A DNA stretch of 64,000 bases from assembly GCF_002099195.1 (NCBI RefSeq), contig NZ_NBYX01000001.1, positions 558,168-622,167 on the forward strand, in the 5' to 3' direction. The position numbers were made by a program, and so were the translations under genes. Numbering within the stretch: the first letter of the stretch is position 1; each line of letters starts with the position of its first letter. This DNA is from Burkholderia puraquae (GTDB lineage: Bacteria > Pseudomonadota > Gammaproteobacteria > Burkholderiales > Burkholderiaceae). This document shows positions 9,453 through 19,684 of the stretch, one piece after another. Under the pieces are notes generated by a model, which did no database searches, was not told the origin of the DNA, and saw only the letters and a list, made by a program, of their open reading frames with translations.

Positions 9453-10931
9453 TCAGGTGTTCGCCTCACGCGAGGCGACCTTGTTTCGCCCGGATTCCTT
9501 CGCGTGGTACAACGCCTCGTCGGCCGCCTTGATCACCGACTCGACTGCCCCTTCCTGCCCCGGTGCCCAGCTTGCCACGCCGATGCTCGCGGTGACGCGC
9601 CCGAATTCGCTTTCCGCATGTTCGATCGCCAGCCCGTCGATGGCCGCGCGAATGCGTTCGGCGATCTCGGTGGCGCCCGTGGCCGGCGTATCAGGCAGGA
9701 TCACGACGAATTCCTCGCCGCCATAGCGGGCTGCGGTGTCCGCGGGCCGCCGGATGTTCTCGCCGATGCACCGTGCAACCGCCGCCAGCGCGTCGTCGCC
9801 GGCCTGGTGGCCGTACGTGTCGTTATAGGCCTTGAAGCGGTCGACGTCGACGAACAGCAGTGAGAATACCGAGCGGGCACGGCGTGCGCGGCGCCATTCG
9901 AGGTCAAGCACTTCCCCGAACGAACGGCGATTGTTGAGCCCGGTGAGGCCGTCGGTACGCGCGAGCATGACCAGTTCGGATTCGGCTCGCATCCTGCGCC
10001 GCAGCTGTGTGCCCAGCATGAAGGACAGCGCGATGAACGCCGCGCCGAAGGCCGCCACCAGCGCGCCGATCGTGATTGCCCGGCGCCGCCAGGCGGCGTA
10101 GATGTCCTGCTCCGCCTCGGCGACCATGATGATCAGCGGCAGGTGCGGCAGCGTCTTGAAATAGTACAGGCGGCGCACGTTGTCGATCACCGAGGTCTCG
10201 ATGAACGAGCCTTCCGGCGCAGTCTGGAAATGGCGAAACGTTGCTGCCTTGCTGATGTCGCGACCAATGGTGTGCACGTCGTACGGCTGGCGCATGAACA
10301 TGATGCCGTTCGTGCCGATCAGTGAAATCGCGCCGTGCGAGCCGAGCGCGATGCCGGCAAACAGCGTGTGGAAATATTCGAGATTGACCGCGATCATCAC
10401 GATGCCGCCGAACGAGCCGTCCGGATTCGACACGCGGCGCGTCAGCGCCACGCTGAGCGAGCCGCCGCGCAGGCGGGACGCATAGGGCGCGCTGATGTAA
10501 AGCCCGGCGTCGGGATTGTCCCGGTGAACCGTAAAGTACTTGCGGTCGCCGAAATTGCCCCGTCGCGGCACGTCGTTCTCCGAATCCAGGATGATGTTGC
10601 CGGCCGAATCCAGCACGAGCATCGAGCCGAGAAATTGCGCCGTCATCGCGTGATCGAACAGGACGCCGCGGCGCAAGGCCGGCGAGGCCGCCATGACGTC
10701 CGGGCGCTGAAGGCCCTGGATCACCGCCTCCAGCGACAGGCCGTACAACTCGATATTGCGTTCGATATCGCGCTCGGCGACGAGCGCCAGGTTCCGCGAC
10801 GTATCGCGTGCGCGATCGAGCGCGTCCTGACGGCTCTGAAACAACTGCAACACGCAGAGGCCCATCAGCGCGCACGCGATCAAGGTTCCCACCAGCACAA
10901 CGTAGTACGGCGCTGCCGACCGCGGATGCAT
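9453..10931 (-). CDS. membrane-bound diguanylate cyclase with periplasmic sensor domain
   Basis: A 492-residue GGDEF protein that makes cyclic-di-GMP from two GTP. A membrane segment lies at about residues 8-30. A periplasmic PAS/dCache-like sensor follows (about 35-285, including the motif FGDRKYF typical of this class), then a second membrane segment at about 290-312 and a C-terminal GGDEF domain. The active site GGEEF (from residue 404) is intact. An RxxD product-inhibition site (R395-P-A-D398) sits five residues upstream, so the enzyme should be feedback-controlled. The ATG at 10931 has a GAGAGGAAA ribosome site; longer frames lack one. No EAL domain. The ligand is unknown. Confidence 0.93.
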   Translation of the reverse strand: MHPRSAAPYYVVLVGTLIACALMGLCVLQLFQSRQDALDRARDTSRNLALVAERDIERNIELYGLSLEAVIQGLQRPDVMAASPALRRGVLFDHAMTAQFLGSMLVLDSAGNIILDSENDVPRRGNFGDRKYFTVHRDNPDAGLYISAPYASRLRGGSLSVALTRRVSNPDGSFGGIVMIAVNLEYFHTLFAGIALGSHGAISLIGTNGIMFMRQPYDVHTIGRDISKAATFRHFQTAPEGSFIETSVIDNVRRLYYFKTLPHLPLIIMVAEAEQDIYAAWRRRAITIGALVAAFGAAFIALSFMLGTQLRRRMRAESELVMLARTDGLTGLNNRRSFGEVLDLEWRRARRARSVFSLLFVDVDRFKAYNDTYGHQAGDDALAAVARCIGENIRRPADTAARYGGEEFVVILPDTPATGATEIAERIRAAIDGLAIEHAESEFGRVTASIGVASWAPGQEGAVESVIKAADEALYHAKESGRNKVASREANT

Positions 10932-11341
10932 CCGTTTCCTCTCAGATGGGGCCGACGCTGACGCACCGGTCGTTATGGTTTGTTCTGAATAACCTATACC
11001 AAAAAGTGCGGCGTTCGGGTACGAGGTGCAGCCCGTACTTGCAAGGTTGCTGATGACGTGACCTGAGCGGTATCGAGCGGAGCGTGTTCCGCGCGGGCCG
11101 GCACCGGGTGCCGACGCCCATTCACCGAGGGGTGTGGTGTGGCGTGTGTCGTCGCTGATGACGGAATTGAAACAATCCATCCGCAGCGACACGCGTATTG
11201 AAATGCCCGGCCGGTTGCCGTTCGAATGCACGGCTGGCGGGAAAAACCGGCGCGAGACCGGGCGTACCGCCCGGCCCGCGCCGATCGCGCGCGCCACGCC
11301 AATGGCGCCGCGCACGCGATCGATCGACCATCAGACGGACG
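10932..11341. other. gene-free region upstream of the diguanylate cyclase
   Basis: A 410-bp stretch between the cyclase start and the aldehyde dehydrogenase stop, both leftward genes. It must hold the cyclase promoter, most likely in the AT-richer patch around 10975-11015. I see no convincing gene, repeat or strong terminator. Confidence 0.4.
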
Positions 11342-12940
<1,599 letters not shown>

Positions 12941-14239
12941 TCAGCGCGCGGCTGCCGTCGCCTTGCGGAGTTTCGCGACGTCCGCCGCCTGCACGGCCGG
13001 CGCGCCGTTGTTCCAGCCCGCGCGCATGAACGTCAGCACGTCGGCGATCTGCCGGTCGTTCAACTGGTTCGAGAACGCCGGCATCGGATACGCGGACGGC
13101 ACGCCATCGATCACGAGCGTCTCGCTGCCGTTCAGCGTCACGTTGATCAGCGACGCGGCATCGGCTTCGAGCACGTTCGGATTGCCGGCGAGCGGCGCGA
13201 GCAGCGGCGCGTAGCCGCGCCCGTCCGCGCCGTGGCAATGCAGGCAGTAAGCGTTATACACCTTCGCGCCCGGATCGGTTGCCGGCCGGCCCAGCGCGAC
13301 CTGCGTCACCTTCGGATCATAGCTGTACGGCGGTGCGCCCGTGCCGCCCGCCGCCGGCAGCGATTTCAGGTAACGGGACATCGCCGCCAGATCGTCGTCG
13401 GAGAGCGCCTGCGTGCTGTGGTTGATCACGCTGACCATCGAGCCGAACGCGGTCGCATGGCGGTTCGCGCCGGTCTTCAGGAACTGCGCGACCTCGGCCT
13501 CGTTCCAGCGGCCGAGCCCCGTGTTGTGTTCGCCGGTCAGGTTCGACGCGAACCAGTCGTCGATCGGCGCGCCCGACAGGAACGCCGTGCCGCCTTCGTC
13601 GAGCGCCTTTTCCTGGAAGCCGACGCCGCGCGGCGTGTGGCACGACCCGCAGTGCCCGAGCCCCTGCACGAGATACGCGCCGCGGTTCCACATCGCGTCC
13701 TTGGCCGGCTTGTCGGCATACGGCGTCGTATCGAGGAACACCATGTTCCACAACGCGAGCGGCCAGCGCATGTTGAGCGGCCACGGGATGTCGGACGGCC
13801 GGTTCGCCTGCTTCACCGGTTCGACGCCGTGCATGAAGTACGCGTACAGCGCCTTCACGTCGTCGTCCTTCAGCTTCGCGTAGGACGGGTAAGGCATCGC
13901 CGGATACAGGTGATGGCCGTCCTTCGCCACGCCCTTGCGCAGCGCGCCGGCGAATTCGGCTTCCGTATAGCCGCCGATGCCAGTCTCCGGGTCGGGCGTG
14001 ATGTTGGTCGTGTAGATCGCGCCCATCGGCGTGACCATCTTCAGGCCGCCGGCGAACGGCGTGCCGCGCGGCGCGGTGTGGCACGCGACGCAGTCGCCCG
14101 CTTTCGCGAGATACGCGCCGCGCGCGACGAGCGCGCTGTCGGCCGGTGCCGCCTGCGCGGCATGCGCAGTCGTGCCCGCCAGCAGCGCAGACACGGCGAG
14201 CAACGACGTGCCGAGCATCTTCAGGGTGAGGTTTTGCAT
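12941..14239 (-). CDS. tri-haem cytochrome c subunit of a periplasmic dehydrogenase
   Basis: A 432-residue exported cytochrome. A Sec signal peptide covers about residues 1-28 (ending TTAHA-A). Three CxxCH haem sites follow: CVACH, CGSCH and CLHCH. This is the architecture of the membrane-associated electron-accepting subunits of alcohol, gluconate and aldehyde dehydrogenases. It would pass electrons from the molybdenum subunit encoded just upstream to the quinone pool or oxidase. The ATG at 14239 follows AAGGGAG by a good distance. A TTG six codons earlier is possible but overlaps the upstream stop codon. Confidence 0.92.
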   Translation of the reverse strand: MQNLTLKMLGTSLLAVSALLAGTTAHAAQAAPADSALVARGAYLAKAGDCVACHTAPRGTPFAGGLKMVTPMGAIYTTNITPDPETGIGGYTEAEFAGALRKGVAKDGHHLYPAMPYPSYAKLKDDDVKALYAYFMHGVEPVKQANRPSDIPWPLNMRWPLALWNMVFLDTTPYADKPAKDAMWNRGAYLVQGLGHCGSCHTPRGVGFQEKALDEGGTAFLSGAPIDDWFASNLTGEHNTGLGRWNEAEVAQFLKTGANRHATAFGSMVSVINHSTQALSDDDLAAMSRYLKSLPAAGGTGAPPYSYDPKVTQVALGRPATDPGAKVYNAYCLHCHGADGRGYAPLLAPLAGNPNVLEADAASLINVTLNGSETLVIDGVPSAYPMPAFSNQLNDRQIADVLTFMRAGWNNGAPAVQAADVAKLRKATAAAR

Positions 14240-14253
14240 GTTCGTCGCTCCCT

Positions 14254-16476
14254 TCAAGCCGACTTCAGCTGGTCGCCGACCGGCAGCTTGCGCAGCCGCT
14301 TGCCGGTTGCCGCGAAGATCGCGTTCGACAGCGCCGCGGCCGTGGCGGCCGTACCCGGCTCGCCGATCCCGCCCGGCGCTTCGCCGCTTTTCACCAGATG
14401 CACCTCGATCGGCGGCGTTTCGTTGATCCGCAGCATCCGGTAGTCGGTGAAGTTGCTCTGCACGACGCGGCCGTCCTCGATCGTGATCTCGCCGTACAGT
14501 GCGCCCGTGATCCCGAAGACGATGCCGCCCTGCACCTGTGCCTCAATCGTGTTCGGGTTGACAACCATGCCGCAATCGACCGCGCAGACGACACGCTTTA
14601 CCTGCACCTCGCCGTTATCCACTGCGACGTCGACGACGATCGAGAAGAAGCTGCCGAATGCGTGCATCACCGAGACGCCGCGCCCTTGCCCCTTGGGCAG
14701 CGCCGGGCCGCCCCAGCCGGCCGCCTTCGTCGCGACGTCGAGCACGTTGAGCGCGCGCGGCGTCTTGCCGAGCAGCGCGCGGCGGTATTGCACGGGGTCG
14801 GTCTTGGTCTGCGCGGCCAGCTCGTCGATGAAGCTCTCGACCACGAAGGTGCCGCGCGTCGGCCCGACACCGCGCCAGAACGCGGTCGGGATATGGCGCG
14901 GCTCCTGGCGCACGTAGTCGACGAGCTGGTTCGGCAGGTCGTACGGCAATTCGGCCGCGACCTCGACCGCGTCGGGATCGACGCCGTCCTTGAAGGCGGG
15001 CGGCGCGAAACGGGCGATGATCGACGAGCCGACGATCCGGTGCTGCCACGCGATCGGCTTGCCGTTCGCGTCGAGCCCGGCCGAGATCCGGTCGTAGTAG
15101 TACGGGCGGTACATGTCGTGCTGGATGTCTTCCTCGCGCGTCCAGACGACCTTCACGGGCGCGTTGACCTGTTTGCCGACCTTCACGGCCTGGCCGATCA
15201 TGTCCGTCTCGAGCCGCCGGCCGAAGCCGCCGCCGAGCAGGTGGTTATGCACGACGATCCGGTCGGGCGCGAGGCCCGTGAGCTGCTGCACGGTATCGCG
15301 CGCCCGCGTCGGCACCTGCGTGCCGACCCAGATCTCGCAGCCGTCGCCGCGCACGTGCACCGTGCAGTTCACCGGTTCCATCGTCGCGTGCGCGAGGAAC
15401 GGCTGTTCGTAGACGGCGTCGACGCGCGTCTTCGCATTCGCGAACGCGTTGCCGACGTCGCCATCCTTGCGCGCGACCGCGCCCTTGCCGTTCGCCGCGG
15501 CCTGCGCGAGATCCGCGACGATGTCCTTCATCGACACCTTCGCGTCCGCACCTTCATTCCATTTCACGACCAGCGCCGACGCGCCGCGCTTCGCGGCCCA
15601 CGTGTGATCGCCGATCACCGCCACCGCGTTGTCGACGCGCACGACCTGACGCACGCCGGGGATCTTCTTCGCGGCTGACTCGTCGACGCTCGCGACCGTG
15701 CCGCCGAACACGGGGCTGTTCACGATCACTGCGTACAGCATGCCCGGCAGGCGCACGTCGAGCCCGAATTGCGCGGTACCGTCGACCTTCTCCGGCGAAT
15801 CGAGCCGCTTCGCGGGCGTGCCGATCAGCTTGAAATCCGCCGGCTTCTTCAGCGCGACGTCCTTCGGCACCGGCAGCTTTGCCGCAGCATCGGCGAGTTG
15901 GCCGTACGACGCGCGCCGGCCGCTCGACGGATGCTGCACCTCGCCATTCGCGGCGCGGCAGGTGGCCGGATCGACCTTCCATTGCTTTGCGGCCGCCGCG
16001 ACCAGCAGCGTACGTGCGGTCGCGCCCGCGCGGCGCAGCGGCTCCCATGCATAGCGCACCGACGTCGAGCCGCCGGTGAGCTGGCCGCCGAGCAGCGGAT
16101 CGAGGAACAGTTTCTCGTTCGGCGGCGCATGGTCGAGCGTCACGCTCGACAGCGGCACTTCGAGCTCTTCCGCGATCAGCATCGGCAGCGCCGTGTAGAC
16201 GCCTTGCCCCATCTCGACCTTCGGCATCACCAGCGTGACCTTGCCGGCACGGTCGATCTGCACGAACGCGTTCGGTGCGAACACGCCGGCGCGCGCGGTT
16301 TCATCGCCGTCGCCGCCGATCACCGAACGGCGCGCATCGTCGCCCGCAGCCGGCAGGCTGAAGCCGAGCAGCAAGCCGCCGCCGGCCGCCGCGCCCAGCG
16401 ACATGCCGAGCTTGAGGAACGAGCGGCGCGATACGCCTGTGCCGGCCCGGCCGGCTTCGATCAGTCCTCGCGACAT
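14254..16476 (-). CDS. TAT-exported molybdopterin-binding subunit of a xanthine-oxidase-family dehydrogenase
   Basis: A 740-residue large subunit of the IorB/aldehyde-oxidase type. The N-terminus has a twin-arginine signal (SRRSFLKLG) and a hydrophobic stretch, so the folded cofactor-loaded enzyme is exported. The body contains the molybdopterin-cytosine-dinucleotide binding stretches of the family, such as GGGFGRRLE, and a GEPG motif with the presumed catalytic Glu near the C-terminus (GIGEPGTAA). The likely reaction is oxidation of an aldehyde or N-heterocycle at the periplasmic face. A GGAGGC ribosome site precedes the ATG. It begins one base after the 2Fe-2S gene, forming a three-subunit operon with the cytochrome. 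Confidence 0.92.
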   Translation of the reverse strand: MSRGLIEAGRAGTGVSRRSFLKLGMSLGAAAGGGLLLGFSLPAAGDDARRSVIGGDGDETARAGVFAPNAFVQIDRAGKVTLVMPKVEMGQGVYTALPMLIAEELEVPLSSVTLDHAPPNEKLFLDPLLGGQLTGGSTSVRYAWEPLRRAGATARTLLVAAAAKQWKVDPATCRAANGEVQHPSSGRRASYGQLADAAAKLPVPKDVALKKPADFKLIGTPAKRLDSPEKVDGTAQFGLDVRLPGMLYAVIVNSPVFGGTVASVDESAAKKIPGVRQVVRVDNAVAVIGDHTWAAKRGASALVVKWNEGADAKVSMKDIVADLAQAAANGKGAVARKDGDVGNAFANAKTRVDAVYEQPFLAHATMEPVNCTVHVRGDGCEIWVGTQVPTRARDTVQQLTGLAPDRIVVHNHLLGGGFGRRLETDMIGQAVKVGKQVNAPVKVVWTREEDIQHDMYRPYYYDRISAGLDANGKPIAWQHRIVGSSIIARFAPPAFKDGVDPDAVEVAAELPYDLPNQLVDYVRQEPRHIPTAFWRGVGPTRGTFVVESFIDELAAQTKTDPVQYRRALLGKTPRALNVLDVATKAAGWGGPALPKGQGRGVSVMHAFGSFFSIVVDVAVDNGEVQVKRVVCAVDCGMVVNPNTIEAQVQGGIVFGITGALYGEITIEDGRVVQSNFTDYRMLRINETPPIEVHLVKSGEAPGGIGEPGTAATAAALSNAIFAATGKRLRKLPVGDQLKSA

Positions 16477-16477
16477 G

Positions 16478-16933
16478 TCACGCCTCCTTCGCGGCTTGCT
16501 TCACGGCCGCGCGAATCCGGTTGTACGTGCCGCAGCGGCAGATATTGCCAGCCATTGCCGCGTCGATGTCGGCGTCGCTCGGGTTCGGGTTCGACGCGAT
16601 CAGCGCGGTGGCGGCCATCACCTGCCCCGACTGGCAGTAGCCGCACTGGACGACGTCGAGCTCGCGCCACGCCTGCTGGACCTTGTGACCGGCCGGCGTC
16701 GCGCCGACGGCTTCGATCGTCGTGATCTTGCGGCCCGCGACCGCCGCGACCGGCAGCACGCACGAGCGCGCGGCGACGCCGTCGAGATGCACGGTGCATG
16801 CGCCGCATTGCGCGATCCCGCAGCCGAACTTCGTGCCGGTGAGGCCGACGACGTCGCGCAGCACCCAGAGCAAGGGCATGTCGTCGGGGGCGTCGACCGA
16901 GCGGGCTTCGCCGTTGATGTTGAGGGTGATCAT
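16478..16933 (-). CDS. 2Fe-2S small subunit of the molybdenum dehydrogenase
   Basis: A 151-residue IorA-type iron-sulphur subunit carrying two 2Fe-2S clusters. The plant-ferredoxin cluster is formed by CGIAQCGAC plus a Cys in RSCVLP, and the second by CGYCQSGQ and CRCGTY. It moves electrons from the molybdenum centre to the cytochrome. It has no export signal and would be carried out with the TAT-tagged large subunit. It is the first gene of the operon, overlapping nothing upstream. Confidence 0.94.
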   Translation of the reverse strand: MITLNINGEARSVDAPDDMPLLWVLRDVVGLTGTKFGCGIAQCGACTVHLDGVAARSCVLPVAAVAGRKITTIEAVGATPAGHKVQQAWRELDVVQCGYCQSGQVMAATALIASNPNPSDADIDAAMAGNICRCGTYNRIRAAVKQAAKEA

Positions 16934-17068
16934 TCAGCCTCCGGGGCCGGTGTATTGGGGAAGCGGCGCGAACAATGCGCCGCGTGTTGTGGTCCTCGCC
17001 GCCGCGCGCCGTGCGGCGGGTGCCGCGCGGCCCGGGTGGGAGCAAGCCGCGACGGTGGTGCTGCGCGG

Positions 17069-17368
17069 TTATTCGGCGACGTCGATGCCCGACAGCACCT
17101 TGATGACCGGCGGCGCGGTGAACCAGTCGGCCGACTTCGTACGGAATTCGCCGAAATATGGGCTCGCGAGGTGCGCGTCGAAGGCCGCCTGGTCGTCGTA
17201 GATCTCGTACAGGTGCAGGTTCGGCGAACCGCCCTGCTCGCGGAACAGGTCGTAGCGCCGGTTGCCCGGTTCGGTGCGCGTCTTGGCGACCAAGCTGCGC
17301 AGTTCGGCCTCGGCGGCCTCCGCGTGTTCGGGTTTCACGAACAGGGAAGCAATCACGTGAAGCGCCAT
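17069..17368 (-). CDS. small antibiotic-biosynthesis-monooxygenase (ABM) fold protein
   Basis: A 99-residue protein of the YgiN-like ABM family, dimeric ferredoxin-like folds that oxidise quinols or similar small aromatics, often without cofactor. The family pattern is visible in ASLFVKPEHAEAAEAEL near the N-terminus, YDLFRE in the middle and the HLASPYF segment. An AGGAGTGAC ribosome site supports the ATG at 17368. It lies 98 bp after the oxidoreductase gene in the same direction, so it is probably part of the same TetR-controlled unit. Confidence 0.85.
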   Translation of the reverse strand: MALHVIASLFVKPEHAEAAEAELRSLVAKTRTEPGNRRYDLFREQGGSPNLHLYEIYDDQAAFDAHLASPYFGEFRTKSADWFTAPPVIKVLSGIDVAE

Positions 17369-17466
17369 CTTGTCACTCCTATCGAAACGGAATTGGAAAA
17401 GCCGGCCGCCTGCGTCATGCGACGCCGGTGGCCGGTCGCTTGTTGCTGCGCGCCGGTACCGTCGTG

Positions 17467-18525
17467 TCAGGCCAGTTCGTCCGGGCCCACGCGCACGACG
17501 ACCTTGCCGAAGTTCTTGCCGGCAAGCAAGCCGATCAGCGCTTCCGGCGCATCGGCCAGATCGGGGACGACGTCCTCGAGCGTCTTCACCTTGCCCTGCG
17601 CGACCCATTCGCTCATTTCCTTCATGAACGGCGCATAGCCGGTTGCATAGTGATCCAGGATGATGAAACCCTGCATCCGGATGCGCTTGCGCAGGATCGT
17701 GCCCATCAACGCCGGCACGCGGTCGCGGCCGGTCGACAGCGCGGTGTCGTCATACGCGGTGTCGTTGTAATGCGCGATGATCCCGCACACCGGCACGCGC
17801 GCATGGTCGTTGAGCAGCGGCCACACCGCGTCGAACACGGCCCCGCCGACGTTCTCGAAATAGACGTCGATACCGTTCGGACACGCGTCCTTCAGCTTGG
17901 CGGCGAACGCAGGATCGCGGTGGTCGACGCACGCGTCGAAACCGAGCGTATCGGTCACGTACGCGCACTTGTCGGCGCCGCCCGCGACGCCGACCACGCG
18001 GCAGCCCTTCAGCTTCGCGATCTGACCGACCACCGCGCCGACCGCGCCGCTCGCCGCCGCGACGACCACGGTTTCGCCGGCCTTCGGCTCGCCGATCTTC
18101 AGCAGCCCCGTATAGGCGGTGAAGCCCGGCATGCCGAGCACGCCGAGCGCATACGACGGATGCGCGAAGTCGCGGCCGAGCGGAATCAGGTCGCGGCCGT
18201 CGGACAACGCATAGTCCTGCCAGCCGGCGCCGGCAACGACGAGATCGCCTTCGCGGAACGCGGGCAGGTTCGATGCGACGACCTGGCTGACGGTGCCGCC
18301 GACCATCGCCTGGCCAAGTTCGGCCGGCGCGGCATAGGACGGCGCGTCGCTCATCCGGCCGCGCATGTACGGGTCGAGCGACAACCAGACCGTGCGCAGC
18401 AGCACCTGGCCGGCGCCGGGCGTCGGCACGTCACCGGTCTCGGCGCGAAAGTTGTCCGGCGTCGGCGCGCCGACCGGGCGCGAATTCAGGACGATCTGGC
18501 GATTTGCGGTCTTGCTTTGCGGCAT
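17467..18525 (-). CDS. NADPH-dependent oxidoreductase of the curcumin/alkenal reductase (MDR) type
   Basis: A 352-residue zinc-independent medium-chain dehydrogenase/reductase. The N-terminal GroES-like part has the LSLDPYMRGRM motif typical of CurA/leukotriene-B4-12-hydroxydehydrogenase enzymes. The Rossmann part has AASGAVGAVVGQIAK. Such enzymes reduce carbon-carbon double bonds of reactive enones, a detoxification role. The ATG at 18525 has GGAGG upstream. A TetR-type operator lies about 180 bp upstream at 18704-18718, directly behind the terminator of the regulator gene, so the gene likely has its own repressor-controlled promoter. Confidence 0.9.
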   Translation of the reverse strand: MPQSKTANRQIVLNSRPVGAPTPDNFRAETGDVPTPGAGQVLLRTVWLSLDPYMRGRMSDAPSYAAPAELGQAMVGGTVSQVVASNLPAFREGDLVVAGAGWQDYALSDGRDLIPLGRDFAHPSYALGVLGMPGFTAYTGLLKIGEPKAGETVVVAAASGAVGAVVGQIAKLKGCRVVGVAGGADKCAYVTDTLGFDACVDHRDPAFAAKLKDACPNGIDVYFENVGGAVFDAVWPLLNDHARVPVCGIIAHYNDTAYDDTALSTGRDRVPALMGTILRKRIRMQGFIILDHYATGYAPFMKEMSEWVAQGKVKTLEDVVPDLADAPEALIGLLAGKNFGKVVVRVGPDELA

Positions 18526-18703
18526 GTGAGCCTCCGTCAACAGGGTGGACGTGCTTCGTGGGCACGATCGAATCAGGGATGGGCCAGCAGGAGACGCGCG
18601 CATGCGGCAGCGTCGGCGCTGAGGCCGTCGCGGCTGCGTGCGTGCGGTTGAAACAATCGGGACAGCGTAACGCGGCGCGGCACGTTCGTCATGCGTATTT
18701 GAG

Positions 18704-18718
18704 TAGACCAGTCGTCTA
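18704..18718. promoter_or_regulatory. TetR-type operator upstream of the oxidoreductase
   Basis: TAGACCAGTCGTCTA: a perfect inverted repeat TAGAC-N5-GTCTA. The same arms with a near-identical spacer recur at 19402-19416 in front of the TetR gene. Two copies flanking the regulator and its likely target are good evidence that this is its binding site. Confidence 0.8.
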
Positions 18719-18725
18719 GAATCAG

Positions 18726-18754
18726 GGTAAAAACAAGGCGCGCCGCTGCGCGCC
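18726..18754 (-). terminator. Rho-independent terminator of the TetR gene
   Basis: On the minus strand GGCGCGC and GCGCGCC form a 7-bp GC stem with a four-base loop (18737-18754). A T-rich run follows immediately (TTGTTTTTAC, 18727-18736). It lies five bases beyond the TetR stop codon, separating that gene from the oxidoreductase unit. Confidence 0.8.
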
Positions 18755-18758
18755 CGGG

Positions 18759-19379
18759 TTACGGCTGCGTTCCGCCCTGCTCGACCGGCGGCAGGTTCAG
18801 CATGCGCCGCGTTTCGACCATTGCTCTTTCGAGCGGCTTGCGGTTGCGGTGAATCTTTTCCAGCAGCGTCGCGCCCAGCCACAGCTCGTAAAGGATCGCG
18901 GCCGTATGCGACGGATCGGCGACCCCGCTCAGCGAGCCGTCGGCCAGCCCGGCCTCGATGCCGCCCGCGAGCCGCTCGATGATCTGGCTCGTGCCGTGCC
19001 GCAGCACCGCGCGCATCGCCTCCGACAGGTCCGACACTTCCGCGCCGAGCTTCACCGCGAGGCACTTGCCTTCCGGATCGTCCGCGCATTGCGTGTGCAG
19101 CCAGTTGCGCCAGTACGTCATCAGGCGCTCGGCGCCCGTGCCGGCCTGATGCTTGAGCAGGTTGTCGAGATGCGCGAGATAGCCGTCGAAATACGATTCG
19201 AGCAGCGCTTCGCCGAATGCCTCTTTCGAGCCGAAGTAATGGTAGAACGAGCCCTTCGGGATGCCCGCCGCAGCGAGAATCTCGTTCAGACCGACCGCCG
19301 AAAACCCCTTGTGGAGCATGATCGGCTTGGCGATATTCAGGATGTGCTGGCGGACTTCCGCGCCTGAAGATGCATTCAT
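18759..19379 (-). CDS. TetR/AcrR-family repressor
   Basis: A 206-residue regulator. The N-terminal TetR DNA-binding domain (about residues 8-55) has the signature GLNEILAAAGIPKGSFYHYFGSK across helices 2-4. The all-helical ligand domain carries a short segment with one conserved Cys (EGKCLAVKL), common in regulators that sense electrophiles or aldehydes. The ATG at 19379 begins just before the first helix; an upstream start at 19397 is possible. Matching operators lie immediately upstream (19402-19416) and before the reductase gene (18704-18718). This implies autorepression plus control of the detoxifying reductase. Confidence 0.92.
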   Translation of the reverse strand: MNASSGAEVRQHILNIAKPIMLHKGFSAVGLNEILAAAGIPKGSFYHYFGSKEAFGEALLESYFDGYLAHLDNLLKHQAGTGAERLMTYWRNWLHTQCADDPEGKCLAVKLGAEVSDLSEAMRAVLRHGTSQIIERLAGGIEAGLADGSLSGVADPSHTAAILYELWLGATLLEKIHRNRKPLERAMVETRRMLNLPPVEQGGTQP

Positions 19380-19684
19380 GATGGCGTATGGTAGCAACGA
19401 TTAGACCGGTCGTCTAGTAACGTCGATCCGGCATGTTGAGCGGCACTTTACCCGATCCTCGCCAGTCGCCCAAACGCCGCGCCGGCATTCCCCCCTCTCC
19501 CGCGTTGCCGCGTGCGTGGCGTCATACGCATGACTCGGTTTCGTCGCGGGCGTTTCATCGATCTCCCGCATAAATACGCGCGGCGCATGTGCCGGCAGCC
19601 GGGAAGCTTCGGCCGGCATTGCACACGTGTGCAATGCGCCGGATCGTCCGCTGCCGCCTCTCGAACCCGTGACCAGGAACGCCC
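19380..19684. other. divergent intergenic region between tetR and the exported protein gene
   Basis: A 305-bp region holding the TetR operator at 19402-19416 and, presumably, the rightward promoter of the exported protein. A 10-bp near-palindrome around GCACACGTGTGC (19620-19631) stands out; its role is unknown. No gene is visible. Confidence 0.45.
19402..19416. promoter_or_regulatory. TetR-type operator, autoregulatory copy
   Basis: TAGACCGGTCGTCTA: the same perfect TAGAC-N5-GTCTA repeat as at 18704, differing in one spacer base. It is centred about 30 bp upstream of the TetR ATG, where it would block the gene's own promoter. The divergent exported-protein gene starts 270 bp away and could also be affected. 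Confidence 0.8.
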
